Shown: piece by piece, positions 35,778-47,482 of the stretch
Layout of the letters: every line of letters starts with the position of its first letter
Position numbering within the stretch: position 1 is the stretch's first letter
NCBI GenBank assembly: GCA_015956445.1
Contig: WIUZ02000024.1
Location: 434,001 to 498,000, forward strand
Direction of reading: 5' to 3'
DNA from: Thelephora terrestris
Taxonomy: Eukaryota; Basidiomycota; Agaricomycetes; Thelephorales; Thelephoraceae
Length of the DNA: 64,000 nucleotides
Translations under genes and position numbers: made by a program
The notes under the pieces: model-generated
The model's input: the letters and a program-made list of their open reading frames with translations, nothing else
Told to the model about the DNA's origin: nothing
Database searches by the model: none

Positions 35778-37995
35778 ACAACCAGCCACATGGGGAGGGT
35801 GCACCCCTTTCCCTCCCTCGTTTCGTATCTTGTTCGTCGTTCCTCCCCATGGCACGTCCGGCGGCGTTTGGCACGTCGGCGTGTAGAAACATTTGGAAGC
35901 TGTGTGGTGGTGGTGTGGTGTTGCAGTTTGCTCGAGTGGTGTAGCAAGGCATATGAAAAGGACTAGTTGATGATTATGGCCGAGGATCTTTGCCACGGCG
36001 CCCCACATATGTGATCTGTGTGGGAAATCTAGCATCAGAAACTCCTACGTGGTCATCGGTGGATACGCACAAGCCCAAGCAGCATTATCCCAATCTCTCA
36101 TTAACCCCTCGCTCCCCGCAACATTTCCCCCTCCAGCCCAAGTGACGAACTCTTCCTCTGTGTCAAGTCTCCTCTAATTATCCACCCGTCAACGATTTAT
36201 CATCATACAAGCCATCAACACGACCCTCCCCCCGCCTTCAGCTATTGCTGATGCCCAATACGATCAGGATCCAAGGCCGCAGATGCCACGGACAGCGACA
36301 GCGGGCCGTTGGGATCTTTTTCTGCATTCTTTCCAGACCAAACGGACGCATTTTCCATTCAAGCACTCCCCCTTTTATCCACCGCAGTTCTGGGGAGTGC
36401 CGCCCCATTCCCCTCATTCCCTTTCCCTCCGTGTTTGTAATTTTGGATCGCCCTTGAGAAACGGATTTGTTTTATTATATTCCCTTCCCCCTGCTTCCTT
36501 ACTCATCCCCCCATTTCATGCACCTTTGGTCTGCGTTCTCTCAAGTTGGAGCCATGTTTACGCATCACCCAACATCCATTTTGACTTGCTATATGATACA
36601 TGTTCAGGCTTCTCTTTCTTCATCCCCGCTCCCTCCATCCTCTTCTAATGACCTTTTTTAGCATCGGTTCGGACCGTCACGCCCGTTTTTTCCTCCTCAG
36701 CCCAGATCTTGTTGGGACAGGAGAGGGCTCCGAGTCGCGCGTCGGGTTGTCATTGCGTGTGGTATTTTTGTGTAATGTGTGGAGGGAGAGAGTAGCCGGT
36801 CGGTGAGGGTTGAGCGATTCGTATAGATGTTGTTTGAACGCGCACTGCGACGGGGATAGTATACACATCTAGAGAATCAAAACACGAGTTGCAGAACAGT
36901 CACGAGGGATTGATAGAAAGCTCAAGGACACGTGTAGGCTGTTTCAAATTCGGTTTTTCGCACAGTGATAGTGCGGGATGTCGTTGGGGCAGGTAGCAGT
37001 ATATTGGAACGGACACGACAAACACGATGTTTACAGACGCGGTGTGAAACACCATTCCGTGCCAGCCTGAACGCCTAAAGGATATGAAAGGCCGTGATCA
37101 GATTTTGTTTTGACAAAAAGATGTGATGATTTGAAGGGAAAGGAAGGTGTGTGGTCAGATGAAACGGTTTATCTCATAGACAATTTGGGGCGTTACTCCC
37201 GTCTTCGACGAGCTGGGTTAAGATTTCGAGCGAATGCGCTCTTTATCATCACGATGGAAATGGGAAGAGCGAAAGCCAGAGGTAAGGAGAGACGTACAGG
37301 GTTGAATGAAATGAATAAGCTCAACCCTTTAGAGAAAGGGTTAGACGCAAACGCATAGTCGAGTTTCGAAGATTGCCCTGTGTCGGTGGAAAAAGCCCAT
37401 CATGGTGTAAGCTCAAGCTTTCCTTCGTCGTAAATTTTTTCGGAAGATTTTGTTCGATCACGGGATGCGGCCAAACGTTCCTGAGCACGTGATCTGCCGC
37501 AAGGGGGTAACTTCTGTAGGCAATAGAAGCAGAAGCATGGGCGTGGTAAGACTATCATTAAGGCACTCTTGCAGAAGCTGAGTATGAGGCCTTGAGGCCG
37601 CAAGGAAGGTGTGCACGTTGCAAAAGATTGAACGGCGAGAAGGAACGCCGGGAGGGTGGATGATACAACGACAGGGGTCCTCTTAAGACTTAAGTTCGCA
37701 TCTGCCAAGGCGTCGTCCCCCTAGGTATCTTCCCCTTCCAAATCGCGTCCTCTTCGCCTCTGAATTCGAGGCTGGATTCCAGCCTAATCTGCCAGTGTTC
37801 TCAAGGACCGGTGACACGACAGAGGGCATCGCTCAATTGCCACTTGAACGAAAGAGAAGGAGACTAATAAGATTTCTGATTGAAACTTTTATAGCCGACG
37901 GAAGGCGGCTTGAACAGGGCTGAAGAAATAAAAAACTGGACTATTGTTACATCGACGAAGTAGTAGCAGGACGTTGTAGATGGCTCTAGGAGCTT
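35778..37995. other. Intergenic, about 2.2 kb
   Basis: 3' side of casein kinase 1 and 3' side of the minus-strand metallothionein. Open frames are short and without domains. Confidence 0.5.
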
Positions 37996-38215
37996 CTAAA
38001 AGCCGCACTTGCAGTCACCCGTCTCGCAGGTGCAACTATAGCAAGCGGTCAACCGACCAGTTCACGATGAGGAAATTACGAGAGACGACATACGTAGGGG
38101 TGCATTTGCAGTTGGCTTGACCGCAGTGGTCGTTGACCGGGATCTCGACGTTCAATTGCTACAGATTAGGAATGAGATTGATGGATACACGCTCGGCAAT
38201 GTCAGAGCTGACCAT
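37996..38215 (-). CDS. Metallothionein, zinc-type Cys/His peptide of 43 residues
   Basis: Small metal-binding peptide hidden in three exons: 38215-38189, 38158-38094 and 38035-37996. The product starts MVSSDIAER, runs on through QLNVEIPVNDHCGQANCKCT and ends PTCTCETGDCKCGF. It has seven Cys in C-x4-C-x-C-x3-C-x-C-x4-C-x-C order plus one His next to the first Cys, a layout seen in zinc-binding fungal metallothioneins. The second intron (38036-38093, 58 bp) is canonical. The first (38159-38188) would be only 30 bp but keeps the frame. The sequence before the ATG is CT-rich and A-rich like a 5' UTR. The Cys-rich 34 residues are secure, the N-terminal nine are a prediction. It differs from the three peptides at 56-63 kb. 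Confidence 0.75.
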
Positions 38216-39912
38216 GACGAATTTGTGTGAAGTCGTGTTGATGTGGTTAACGTTGAGAAGAAGAGTGGGTGAGGTCAGGGGTCGATGGTATCGTGAAGAG
38301 CCGAAACCGACGTCACAAAGCCGTTCATTGCTTCAGCGATGACGGTGACAGTGACCCCTAGAGCCCCTTCGTCATCAGTTCATCGATCGACATCCTATCC
38401 GCGTGGCGGGGTCCCTGAGATCGACAGCGCTTCGCACTTGTTCTCAACGCCGTGAGCGTGGCTTGACCTACTGGCGCGAAGGAACAAGCATCGCGTGTGC
38501 TGGCTCCGCGTCTCAATCTGGGACTCACTCTTTGTTTCCATTACCTCCAATATCTGATTCTACCATGGGCCTACGGGATATCTGCCAATTTCTGCTGGAT
38601 CCCAGATCACGGAAATCTAAGTATCTGCTCCTCCCGGACAAATCCATTTTGGGTTTTTTGAACAGCGAGTAACCTTGGAAAGGGTCCGCGGTGCGTCGAC
38701 CCACGTATATCTGTGGTCACAGTCCGACACGGGTCAACCCTCGTACTCCTCTATGGAAGTATTTCCCGCTTGGCGTCGGTGTAGTGGAGGGCTCACAACA
38801 GGTTGAAACCCACAAAGCAAATCGTGGGCACCCGACAAGTGACGTGGACTTACTCGTCGGTTAAGTTGCCTGAAGCTGAAGTCAAACGTCGGGGATACGG
38901 ACACGCTGGGCGAGTGCGCTTTTGTTCATGGACTCTGAGGGGACATTCACCCTATAAAACTCTCACAGGAGCATCGGGTAGAAAGAACCAACTTACATTC
39001 AGCGTACGGGAACTCTTGGGGGTTGGTGCGGGTAGAACGATGCATGAACATTTCCAATGATACGGGTGAGAACCCCCCTATCTCTCGCATATATAGCCTC
39101 ACCGTGTGACAATTAAACGCTAACTCGCCCATGTACCGGCGGGTATTCAAGGCTGTGCTCGTCATTTATCTGTGCGTTTTCGAAAGTCTCGTGGAGTCGT
39201 TGGTGGCGATCTTGCTCGCACGCGGGTGAGAGTACCTTAACGTTGAAACATCCTGGTCCCTGGTCGAGGAAACATTAATCGACGCGGATCGCGGAAGACG
39301 ATCTGCCTCAAGGGCCATGAGAATCCCGCTTGCGCATAGAACTTCATTACATAATATTATCTGTTGAACAGTGATAGGACAATGTCAGAGGTATGGAGAG
39401 GGTTCAGATCGCACGAGCGTAAGAAAAACGAAGACAGTGCTTGCAATAGTAGTTTAGACGAGAAACAAACAGCTCTACGATACATGGTAACGTGTAATCT
39501 TACAGTGCACAGGAAGCTTTACGCGTACGGTCAGTGAGAGAGAGCGGAGGTTGGAGATGGATCGAAATCGGGGAAGAGAACAAGGTGATGATGCGTTTGG
39601 CTTGAGCTTTGTACGTATTCGAACGAAAAGGGAGGAGAGGACATGGAATAAGACCCAAGAAGTAGGCCAGTAAGTCCTCTGGAGGAAGATTGGTGTGGGT
39701 TTGCATGGAAAATGGGCTATGGATAAGATATGCTGAGTTGTGGGTGTGAGAACAGACGATCCAACACGATTTTGGGATTATCAAAGCAAACAAGGTGTAA
39801 GGTGGCCTGAGAGGGGAGGGACTTGTCCAACATCAAATGCGAAGTTGGTTCGCTGTTTGAGTGTATACGGATGGTGATCGGTGAGCTCGTGAGATGGCGG
39901 CGAAAGAGTGTT
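38216..39912. other. Intergenic, about 1.7 kb
   Basis: Left end is the metallothionein promoter. No other supportable gene. Frames at 38403-38672 and 38803-39060 have no domain. Confidence 0.5.
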
Positions 39913-41816
39913 TTAGAAAGTGGAAGGGTGGACGAAAGCGTGCCTCTGAAAGGTCAACAACAGAAGGGCGTCCTCGACATTGATCCCAGAATTGTATTTC
40001 GCACTCTCCTTCTCAATCTCCGCGTAAAAGACTGGGTCGATTCCGAGCTTGAAGGGGAGTGTGTTTGTTGGGGATCTCGGAGGTGATGGCGAAGGGGTGA
40101 CAGCCTCCCATCTTGGTTCCTCGTCGTCTGAGTGGGTTAGCTGGGGGGGCAGACGGTTGTGGGAGTAGTCGCTCTTGTGCTGCCGGGATAGGTAGTGGCC
40201 GTCCTGATCGACGGCCATTCCATCCTCCATATACCCGTCCTGCAGCATGGTGGGACCTTGTGAAGGGTACCTGACGGGTGTACCGTCCCGGGACACAGAA
40301 GTCGAAGGTAAATAACCAGAGTAAACGCTATTCAGATCATCGTGGTCCTCCTCTCCAAAAGGGCCTGTGTTCCTCTGTGCTCGCTTCCTCGTTGTCTGCC
40401 GAAGGTTCCTAAACCAATTCGTCACCTTGACCACGTCGAGGCCAATCTCAAGGGCAAGCGCGGTACGTTGTTCAATGGTCGGGTTCGACGTCTGACCGTA
40501 GAGATCTTTGAGAGCATCGAGTTGGTGTGGCCCAGGACGGGATCTGGACGGGCGGGTGCCACTCGACCTGACTCGACGATGACTAGCGGACACAGAAACA
40601 GAGAGATCAGGTGTCGGGGATCTCTGAGGAGGAAGGTCTGAATGGAGGAGTGGCAACGACGGATGGGAGGATGCTGGTGGGAATGGGGCAAAAGATCGAG
40701 AAGGATGAGGGTGCATGGTGGGTTCTTCGTCCTTGCGACGTTTGACGAGACTACGCTGATTCTGGAACCAGTTGGTGACGCTGGAGAGAGAGAAATCGTG
40801 GTCAGGGCAATGCAAGAGAGAAGGGGAAGGAGGGACGACTGACCTCTGATAAGTCCTGGTAGCCAGAAAAAGGACAAGAAAGATCGATCAGTCGGCCGGC
40901 TAAGGGGAATCCGGAAAAGGAAAGGGGGTTGACTCACATTCCAAGGGACTCGCCCAACTCTTGCCTTTCCTCTTTCGTCGGATGAGGGTTCTCGTTGAAG
41001 AAATCCTTGAGATGCTGAGATTGGGGACCGTTAGGCCTGAGCCTTCTCTTGAGCGGCATGCTGTTCGGAGTGGCTGAAGATGTGTCGGGTAAAATTTCAG
41101 GGAGATGCCGCGGATGATCCGGTGTGCCGATGGGTGGAGGTGGTCCGGATTGGATGATACAATGATTATGTGGATTATGATGTTGATGATGTTGATGATG
41201 CCCCGAGTACACCGGATGCTCAGCCTCGTCGCCCACAACGTCGTCTTCAAGTGGCCGTGGGGAAACTCCGTACGGGCTGTCGGTATGGGAGGAAGGGGGG
41301 GTGGAGACACCGGCGCGCTTAGGAATCTCCTGTGCCGCAGCATTGCCGGATTTATGTCGTCCTGCTGGTCCTTGTTGAACGGCGTGGTGATACTCGGCCT
41401 CTTTCTCCTTTCGTTTCTTGTCCGAAGCCCTTTTGTTTTGAAACCATGCGTTGATGGTCTTGGTCGGCCTTTTGTGTAAGGGGAGGAATAGTTGCATGGA
41501 ACAAAGCAGGGATACATGAAATGGTCAGTCACATCAGTTACCCGGCTAGATACAAAACCAACCGCACGACAAAAAACCATGTCGGGGATGGAATGAAGTG
41601 AAATTGGGGCACTCACATCGAAATGCGTTCTGCCAGGGCTACTCTGTCTTGAAGAGGAGGGTGATCGTTTTGCTCATAAAGCTCATTGAGAGCAGCCAAC
41701 TGATAGGGCGAATGTCTGTTCCGCGGTTTCTTTGTGGCCTTCGGATCTGGGTTAGAAACGGAGGATGCGTCGTTGTCGGTCGGTGTTGGGAAAGAGGTGA
41801 AGTGGCTTTCCATCAT
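39913..41816 (-). CDS. Triple-homeodomain transcription factor
   Basis: Predicted nuclear DNA-binding protein with three homeodomains in one chain. HD1: KKPRNRHSPYQLAALNELYE to the recognition helix KTINAWFQNKRASDKKRK, interrupted by a long intron after 41616. HD2: KRRLRPNGPQSQHLKDFFNE to VTNWFQNQRSLVKRRK, interrupted by an intron (about 40810-40940) at the equivalent place. HD3: RSRPGPHQLDALKDLYGQ to VVKVTNWFRNLRQTTRKRAQ, in one exon. The W-F-x-N-x-R core is intact in all three. A His/Gln-rich segment (HHQHHQHHNPHNH) separates HD1 and HD2, and Ser/Pro-rich linkers and an acidic region follow. Start ATG at 41816, only 203 bp from the end of the pantothenate kinase gene on the same strand. The identical intron position in HD1 and HD2 suggests internal duplication. 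Not a mating-type pair: no second HD gene is adjacent. Confidence 0.88.
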
Positions 41817-42018
41817 GGTCGTAGTAGGAGAAGGGGAGAGTGGTCAACAAGAGGAAGGAAAATGAGAAGGAAGCGGAAAGCTTAAAAGGCCATATCTTCC
41901 TAAAAAGGTAACCCGAAAATGGTAATAAGCAAAATGATTATATCATTCTAATTACAGCACGGCCGTCGTATTCTACAACCTCTTGTACACGATTAACGTC
42001 CATAAGTTATACGAGGGT

Positions 42019-43825
42019 TCAAGCCTCTTCAGCCTCCGTGGGGGTGATGTTCTTGATCCATGCGCCAATCGCACCCCTGACGGGAAGGCGAGAATCGTTA
42101 GCGCAACTTCAGAACCCAAACAACAATCAGGCGGAACTCACAGGAACCCCTCGTGACGCAAGAACAGCGCCCGTTTCTCGCCCTTGCTCCAAAACCGTAT
42201 GGCGTACGACAAAGTGCCGATGGTCGCTGCGTGTCCTAGAAATTCAACATCAGCAACCCGTTTTAACGCCCTGATCTGCCGGTCGCACTCGCCTCGGATG
42301 AAGCATCCTCCAAAGTAAATACGCTCCAGGTTGTATTTCTCGGCGTTCATGTAACTGTGACACGTCAGATCAAAGGAACTCTGCGGCGGGAACATCCGAA
42401 ACCGACTCACGCTATCTGACCGATGTTGTTGGATACGGCATAGAGCAGGCTCTTGCTGATGTCTTCCGCCGAAAAGTTTGATTTGTGGCCACCTTTCTTG
42501 AACACCTTGCCGAACGAACTGGCGATCGTGGTGGATTTAAGACCCAGGCGCCCATAATCTTGACCATAGATGTCGCCGACCAGCATATCCACGGACGAGT
42601 TATCACCCTTTTCAGAGAGTGCCAGCATTTCTGAGGCGCTGCGGTAAGCCACTTCCCCAATTGAGACGAGGGAAAACCACACACCATCGAAGCTGGTTGC
42701 GGGTGTCAACAGACTCAACAATCCCCACAAGGTCCCGCCCCCCAAACTGGTACCACTGACACGCTCGAACTTCCCGTCTTCATCTATCTTGATGACGGAG
42801 ACGCCAGAACCGATGTTGACGAGTAGACACGGTAACTGCGGGGTCGTATTCCTTTCAAAAATGACGCCATATTGTGGTGGATTTGCGCTCGGTCGTTCTA
42901 GCTGTTCCGGGTTGTTCTTCTGCTTCTCCACGTGCGAAAGATGGGAATGAAAGTGGATCAGCTCGTCCGAGAAGTAATAAACCTCGTCCGGAATGAGGGT
43001 GATAAAATTTAACCCCTCAATGAGGCATTCCATCTCATCCTCCCTCCGGACCTCCACTTCCAACACGCTGCTGAAAAGATCGTAGAACTTGTGCGCGCCT
43101 CCTCCGGTGGCCATTATCTTGACACCCTTACGCATTTCCTCTATGGTCACCCCGTTCAAAGTGGCGGAATGGTGTATGAGCGACTGGATGAACTCGACGC
43201 ATTCGTCAATCTTTTCCGTTTCGAAGCGGACAAAGTTGAGAGAACCGCCGGGGAAATGCTGGACGGATACTCTGCGTAGCAACGAAGAACGCAAGGACCC
43301 CTCGTCGAGGGATGTGTGCGGGCCGTTGTCGAGAACCATGGGTGTGAGCGCGCCATGACGGTGCGAGGGTTTGGCAGGGGGCGAGATGTTGATTGGAGAA
43401 GAGGAAGGGGAGGGAGTGGTGATGTTACTCGGAGGACTGCTACCTCGGGTGGCGGCTATGGAGGGTGAGGCTGGCGGTTCTGGTGAGCGGGTGAAGTAAA
43501 CGACCTTGGCGAGGGATCCACCGACCTAAGAAACGAATGGTAAGTAGATCAGCACCCCGATTTCAGCGGCGCGGGGAGGATTGCTCACGTCTACGGCGAT
43601 GTGTGACACGGGCTCGATATAATTCGGCAAATAGATCTCTCTGCTGTCTCTCGTCTACATGTTGAAGGGCGAGGGCCGGATCGAGGCGCAGAGATGAAGG
43701 TGAGATGAGATGAATGACGATGTGACCGGGAGGCATACCTCTGGAGATTCCCCACCGAGTATCACAGCACCTCTGGTATCGACCTGAATGACCTTTGGCG
43801 TAGGTAACTTCGTCGACGTGGTCAT
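42019..43825 (-). CDS. CAB1: Pantothenate kinase (eukaryotic type, PanK/Cab1)
   Basis: First and rate-setting enzyme of coenzyme A synthesis: ATP plus pantothenate to 4'-phosphopantothenate. The start at 43825 reads MTTSTKLPTPKVIQVDTRGA. Exons carrying LPNYIEPVSHIAVD and VGGSLAKVVYFTRS make up the N-terminal phosphate-binding strand. The main exon shows KIMATGGGAHKFYDLF, LLVNIGSGVSVIKI, RVSGTSLGGGTLWGL and VGDIYGQDYGRLGL. The last exons encode NLERIYFGGCFIRGH and TIGTLSYAIRFWSKGEKRAL, ending with WIKNITPTEAEEA at a TGA (42019). A Ser/Pro-rich insert after strand 1 is unlike the animal enzymes. At least six exons. Confident family call. Confidence 0.92.
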
Positions 43826-45218
43826 CTTTTTAGAGATTGTCGGTATCGGGCACGGTGAGGGGGTGGCACACTATTCCTTCTTCGTAGGCTGTTTCAGTCG
43901 CCAACAAAAACCGCCCGCGTGATAGGTTTCGTCCGCCTTTCCCCACTATAAAGAGGCAAACAGTGCAAAAATAACAGGTGTATCGGTAAGCTGACGGGAA
44001 GTGGGGGTGAGGTTGTGGATTGGTGGCCTCTACGGCTCTGGAAACTATAAATCCGGATACCAGTGGGCCGAGAGGATTGATCAGCCTTGTCAGTGTGGTC
44101 ATCTATATGTACCCTTCTAATCTGACCACTTCCGCAGAAGCGTCCGGCCTAAGAATGGAATTACACGGTACCGCCGCGGAGGATGCACCCAGTGAGCGCT
44201 ATGAGCCCCTATGTGCGCATATAGTGCACGAAATCTCTCAGTGTAGCCAACAAACGGCTCGTACGATTCCACCATCGAACGAGCGTCCATTTGTACAGTG
44301 TGCCGTGAAACCTGGCCATCTGCATCAAGGTGTTTTGTCCGGTTTCAGCTTTCCTCCCATGTGGGCAAAAGATTGACCCCCGCGTCGACGCCATGCCTCA
44401 CAATGCACATCCGACGATCAGCGCCTCACAGTCTCCCAGCCTCAGCTCGAAATCTCCTCCGCACACCCTCGGTATCTTCTGGACTTCATCTCGGCAATCT
44501 ACAGTATTCCCACGCTAAACACACCGTTACATCCATTGTGTCGTACTCACTTCTAACAACTTTTCATGCCGTTAAAAATCCTCACTTCCTCCTCCCGGCC
44601 GGCCGCGGTCCCGCGCATCATGATGCATTCTGATGGGCCTGTGAGTTCGCCTCTCCATTCTGGGAACTCAATCATCGCTCGTACCATTGCATCGCCTCCA
44701 CCTCGCACGGGCAGTTCAACGGAGATGGCCGACTACAATATCCGGCCCGGCTTCGCTGTGTACGCGGAAACCAGGGGCGTGTTGTTTGTAGGTGATCGGC
44801 ACCGACTCTACAGCGTGATACAAGCCCATTCTACCAGGGACTGGTTGCGGAACCCTTCCGAGCGCTGCACAGCATGTGCACTCATGAGTGACCTGTCTTC
44901 CTGTTTACTGGGCTTTGTGAGTATCTTTATCAAAGTGCTGGGAGTTTCATTGTCGCACACCAATGTCAACCTACAAACTCCATCACTGATACATCAGGGG
45001 TCTCCAGCGAGCGAGTCTCGCGCTTCGTATTAGTGTACAGGCCCTCGGATAATCCAAAGAACCCCAATTGTGTGCGCCGAGCAGGGTTAATCGTGTGTAA
45101 AAGGCTCGATATCCACTCGTCGGTTCTCTCAGCCGCGGTGCAGCTCATCCATTCTCTGCCTTCGATCTTCAGGCTTGGTGCCATTGTCACACATCCCACT
45201 CTCACGAATACGATCATC
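43826..45218. other. Intergenic, about 1.4 kb
   Basis: Promoter side of pantothenate kinase and of the secreted repeat protein. Plus-strand frames at 44020-44376 and 44566-45033 have no recognised domain and inconsistent splice context, and are not called. Confidence 0.4.
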
Positions 45219-45957
45219 ATGTCCTTTAAGACTATTGTCGCTTTTCTCGTTGCGGCTATCTCCGTCAATGCCTCGTCCATCCGTCAGTACACGAACCTCT
45301 ATTGCCCTGGTGCCACCACCCTGACCGCCTGCCTTCACAGCCCATAAACGGGCACCTCTTACGTTCGGCCCTTTCACGCCTGGTAAGTCCAGCTTCAAGT
45401 TTCGATTCGTTTTTCTCGGTGCAGTGACATCACCCGCCGTTCACAGAGCAGTGGTCGGACTACACCCAATTGATATCCCACGTCGAAGCGTCAGGTGCTA
45501 TGGCATTCAATCCAAACGCGAGCCCCTCCCGGTCGGTTTTTTTCACCTCTGGTAGGTCCAGCCTCAAGTCACTACTCCTTCTCCCCGACTCAATGACACC
45601 CCGCCGCCGTTCACAGAGCAATTGTCGGAGTTCAATCAGCGAACATCGATTGTGAAAGCATTGGGTGTCATCAAGACCAAACGCGACCAGAATTCGGGTA
45701 AGTCAGGTTCTGCTCAGGATCCCAGAGCCCCAACTCGTTCTTGCAGATGTAGTGACGCCCCTTGTCGTTTACAGAGCCGTTGCGGGAGTTTACACAACAA
45801 TTATCGAGCATGCTATCATCGCAGGGGCTCATTCCATCCAAACACGACCCCCTTACCTTGGGTCCATTTACAGGTTCGTGGGCAGTGGGACTTTACAGAA
45901 GAGAGGTTGGCTAGGCGTTACCTTTCCTCGACAGACTTTGCCGGTGCTGTCGCTTAA
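45219..45957 (+). CDS. Small secreted protein made of duplicated exons
   Basis: Six predicted exons (45219-45309, 45341-45382, 45447-45551, 45617-45697, 45775-45873, 45899-45957) join in frame to 158 residues, every junction in phase 1. Exon 1 gives a clear signal peptide, MSFKTIVAFLVAAISVNASS. Exons 3-6 all open with a related motif: EQWSDYTQ, EQLSEFNQ, EPLREFTQ and EERLARRY. Each is preceded by a near-identical acceptor (TTCACAG or TTTACAG before AG). PLTFGPFT in exon 2 recurs as PLTLGPFT at the end of exon 5. Two Lys-Arg sites (HKRAPL, KTKRDQ) could be Kex2 cleavage points. Introns of 31 and 25 bp are unusually short, so the first and last joins are less secure. Function unknown. An effector, hydrophobin-like wall protein or processed peptide are possible, none shown. 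Confidence 0.55.
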
Positions 45958-46890
45958 TACATCCAGTGGCAATGTGGATCCACGTCCGATACCGCATGCT
46001 TCAATGACGTGAGCACGATAGTTAACTTTTTGTTCTGACATCCTCAATTCTTTTCGTCTGTGCTTACAGAATCTGCCGACTAAGCGGATGGGGGCGTAGA
46101 AATTGCAAACTCTCGTGAATTAGCAGTTTGATGGCGATGTGATGATGTTTATTTCGAGCAATTCCTCGCTCTTCTTTTGCTCCATTATAACTCACAATCA
46201 AAAGCACTTGGGAACTGGCCCTCCGTACGCAACCTCTTGAACGTTTTAAACGCTGCAGCTCCACTCCTCTGAGACATCTTCATCACGATTTCTTCATTCC
46301 TTTCTGAAGACCTAGAGGTCGACCTTCTGCTCATGGACACAACCCCCCTTGAGTCGCAGCCTGGGTTGCGGAGTCGGATACATGGCTGGTGCGGGGAACA
46401 AGGGTCTCGATGAGGCGAGAGGCGCAAATGATGTCCAAGTACAAACGGTTAGGTCGTCGGCGACGCCAGCCGCGGATTTGTCACTGGTGGAAAAATAACA
46501 GCGACAGAAATGCCGATGAGGGGAATGAAGAGTGGCGATGATCCTTCCGGAAAGTATCACTATATGTCGCGGACTGTGGGGGGGACCCATGTCATACCAA
46601 ACGAAGTGATGACCGGAAGCTGTGGGTCCAGCTTGTCAGGATACTGTGATACACTGAAATCAGCTGGTTTACACGTTCTGTAACGTGTTCCTTTTCTTTT
46701 GCAGCGACGACCATCTAAGAGATTAATCGATTGACGTTTGACTTTTGCGGGGAACAAACAAGTGCAAAAAATCGTTGAACTTAGTTTGCAGAGTCTGGTG
46801 ATCGGCATCAAACTCCAAGCTTCAACTTGAACGTGCACGTCTCTGATACCGTCGTGCCTGCATCCGCTAACCGTGATTATACTGCATAGC
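45958..46890. other. Intergenic, about 930 bp
   Basis: No gene supported. A possible spliced continuation of the secreted gene (exon near 45970-46010, acceptor near 46071, Cys-containing frame) was seen but competes with the in-frame stop at 45957. Confidence 0.4.
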
Positions 46891-47482
46891 ATGCCGTTCT
46901 CCACCGACGACAGCTGGCCCGCAGGTCTGCTCACGATCTTCGAGATCTGCCGCAACAAAAACAAGCCACTGGAAAATCGCTACTACGGACCGTACGACAA
47001 GCTCCTCAACTACTGCTTCGGAGACTCTTTCACTTTCTTCGTTGCGCCCCAGAAATATTTTGACGAAGATGCCGTAAGGGATGATGGGCTCGACTTCATT
47101 GTCTTTTTCATCGTATTCGACGCAGACCGCCGCCCAGTCCTCATGGCCGGAATCAAAGACGACAGCTGGGCAGGCAACGCTAGCCGTCGTCTTCAAGCAG
47201 ATGAACAGCTTCGTGACCGGTACGACATCATGTTCGACACCTGTGCTCTCCCTCGCCTCTGGGGTTTGAGCCTACTCGGCACTTCAGTCCGTGTTTATCA
47301 TGGAGACGTTGCCACCAGAGACGTCACACCGCCGTATCAACCTCGACCCCACGAAAGTTACAATGTTCCGTCAGGATTCTTGGAAGGTGGATGGAATATA
47401 TGTAGATATCCTTTCGCAGGAAGGATTCAACAAAATGAAGGAGATCGTTGCGGATATCACCACCGCCACTGCTGCTTTGTAG
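46891..47482 (+). pseudogene. Conserved fungal hypothetical with ExK-like region, frameshifted near its end
   Basis: The plus frame from ATG 46891 (MPFSTDDSWPAGLLTIFEIC, NRYYGPYDKLLNYCFGDSFT, RDRYDIMF, PRLWGLSLLGTSVRVYHGDV) has the look of a family I recall from many Agaricomycetes, of unknown function. About residue 170 (FLEGGWNI) the frame goes wrong, while the expected end, VDILSQEGFNKMKEIVADI then a TAG at 47480, continues in another frame. A 4-bp insertion (TGTA, near 47400) would explain it. The central DFIVFFIVFDADRRPVLMAGIKDDSW resembles the D...ExK core of PD-(D/E)XK nucleases, but in this copy the Glu position reads Gly. Family recall is from memory. Decay is inference. Confidence 0.55.

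Noticed and set aside
39913-41816. Mating-type (HD1/HD2) locus
   Set aside because: One gene with three homeodomains, no divergently paired second HD gene and no MIP neighbour in the window.
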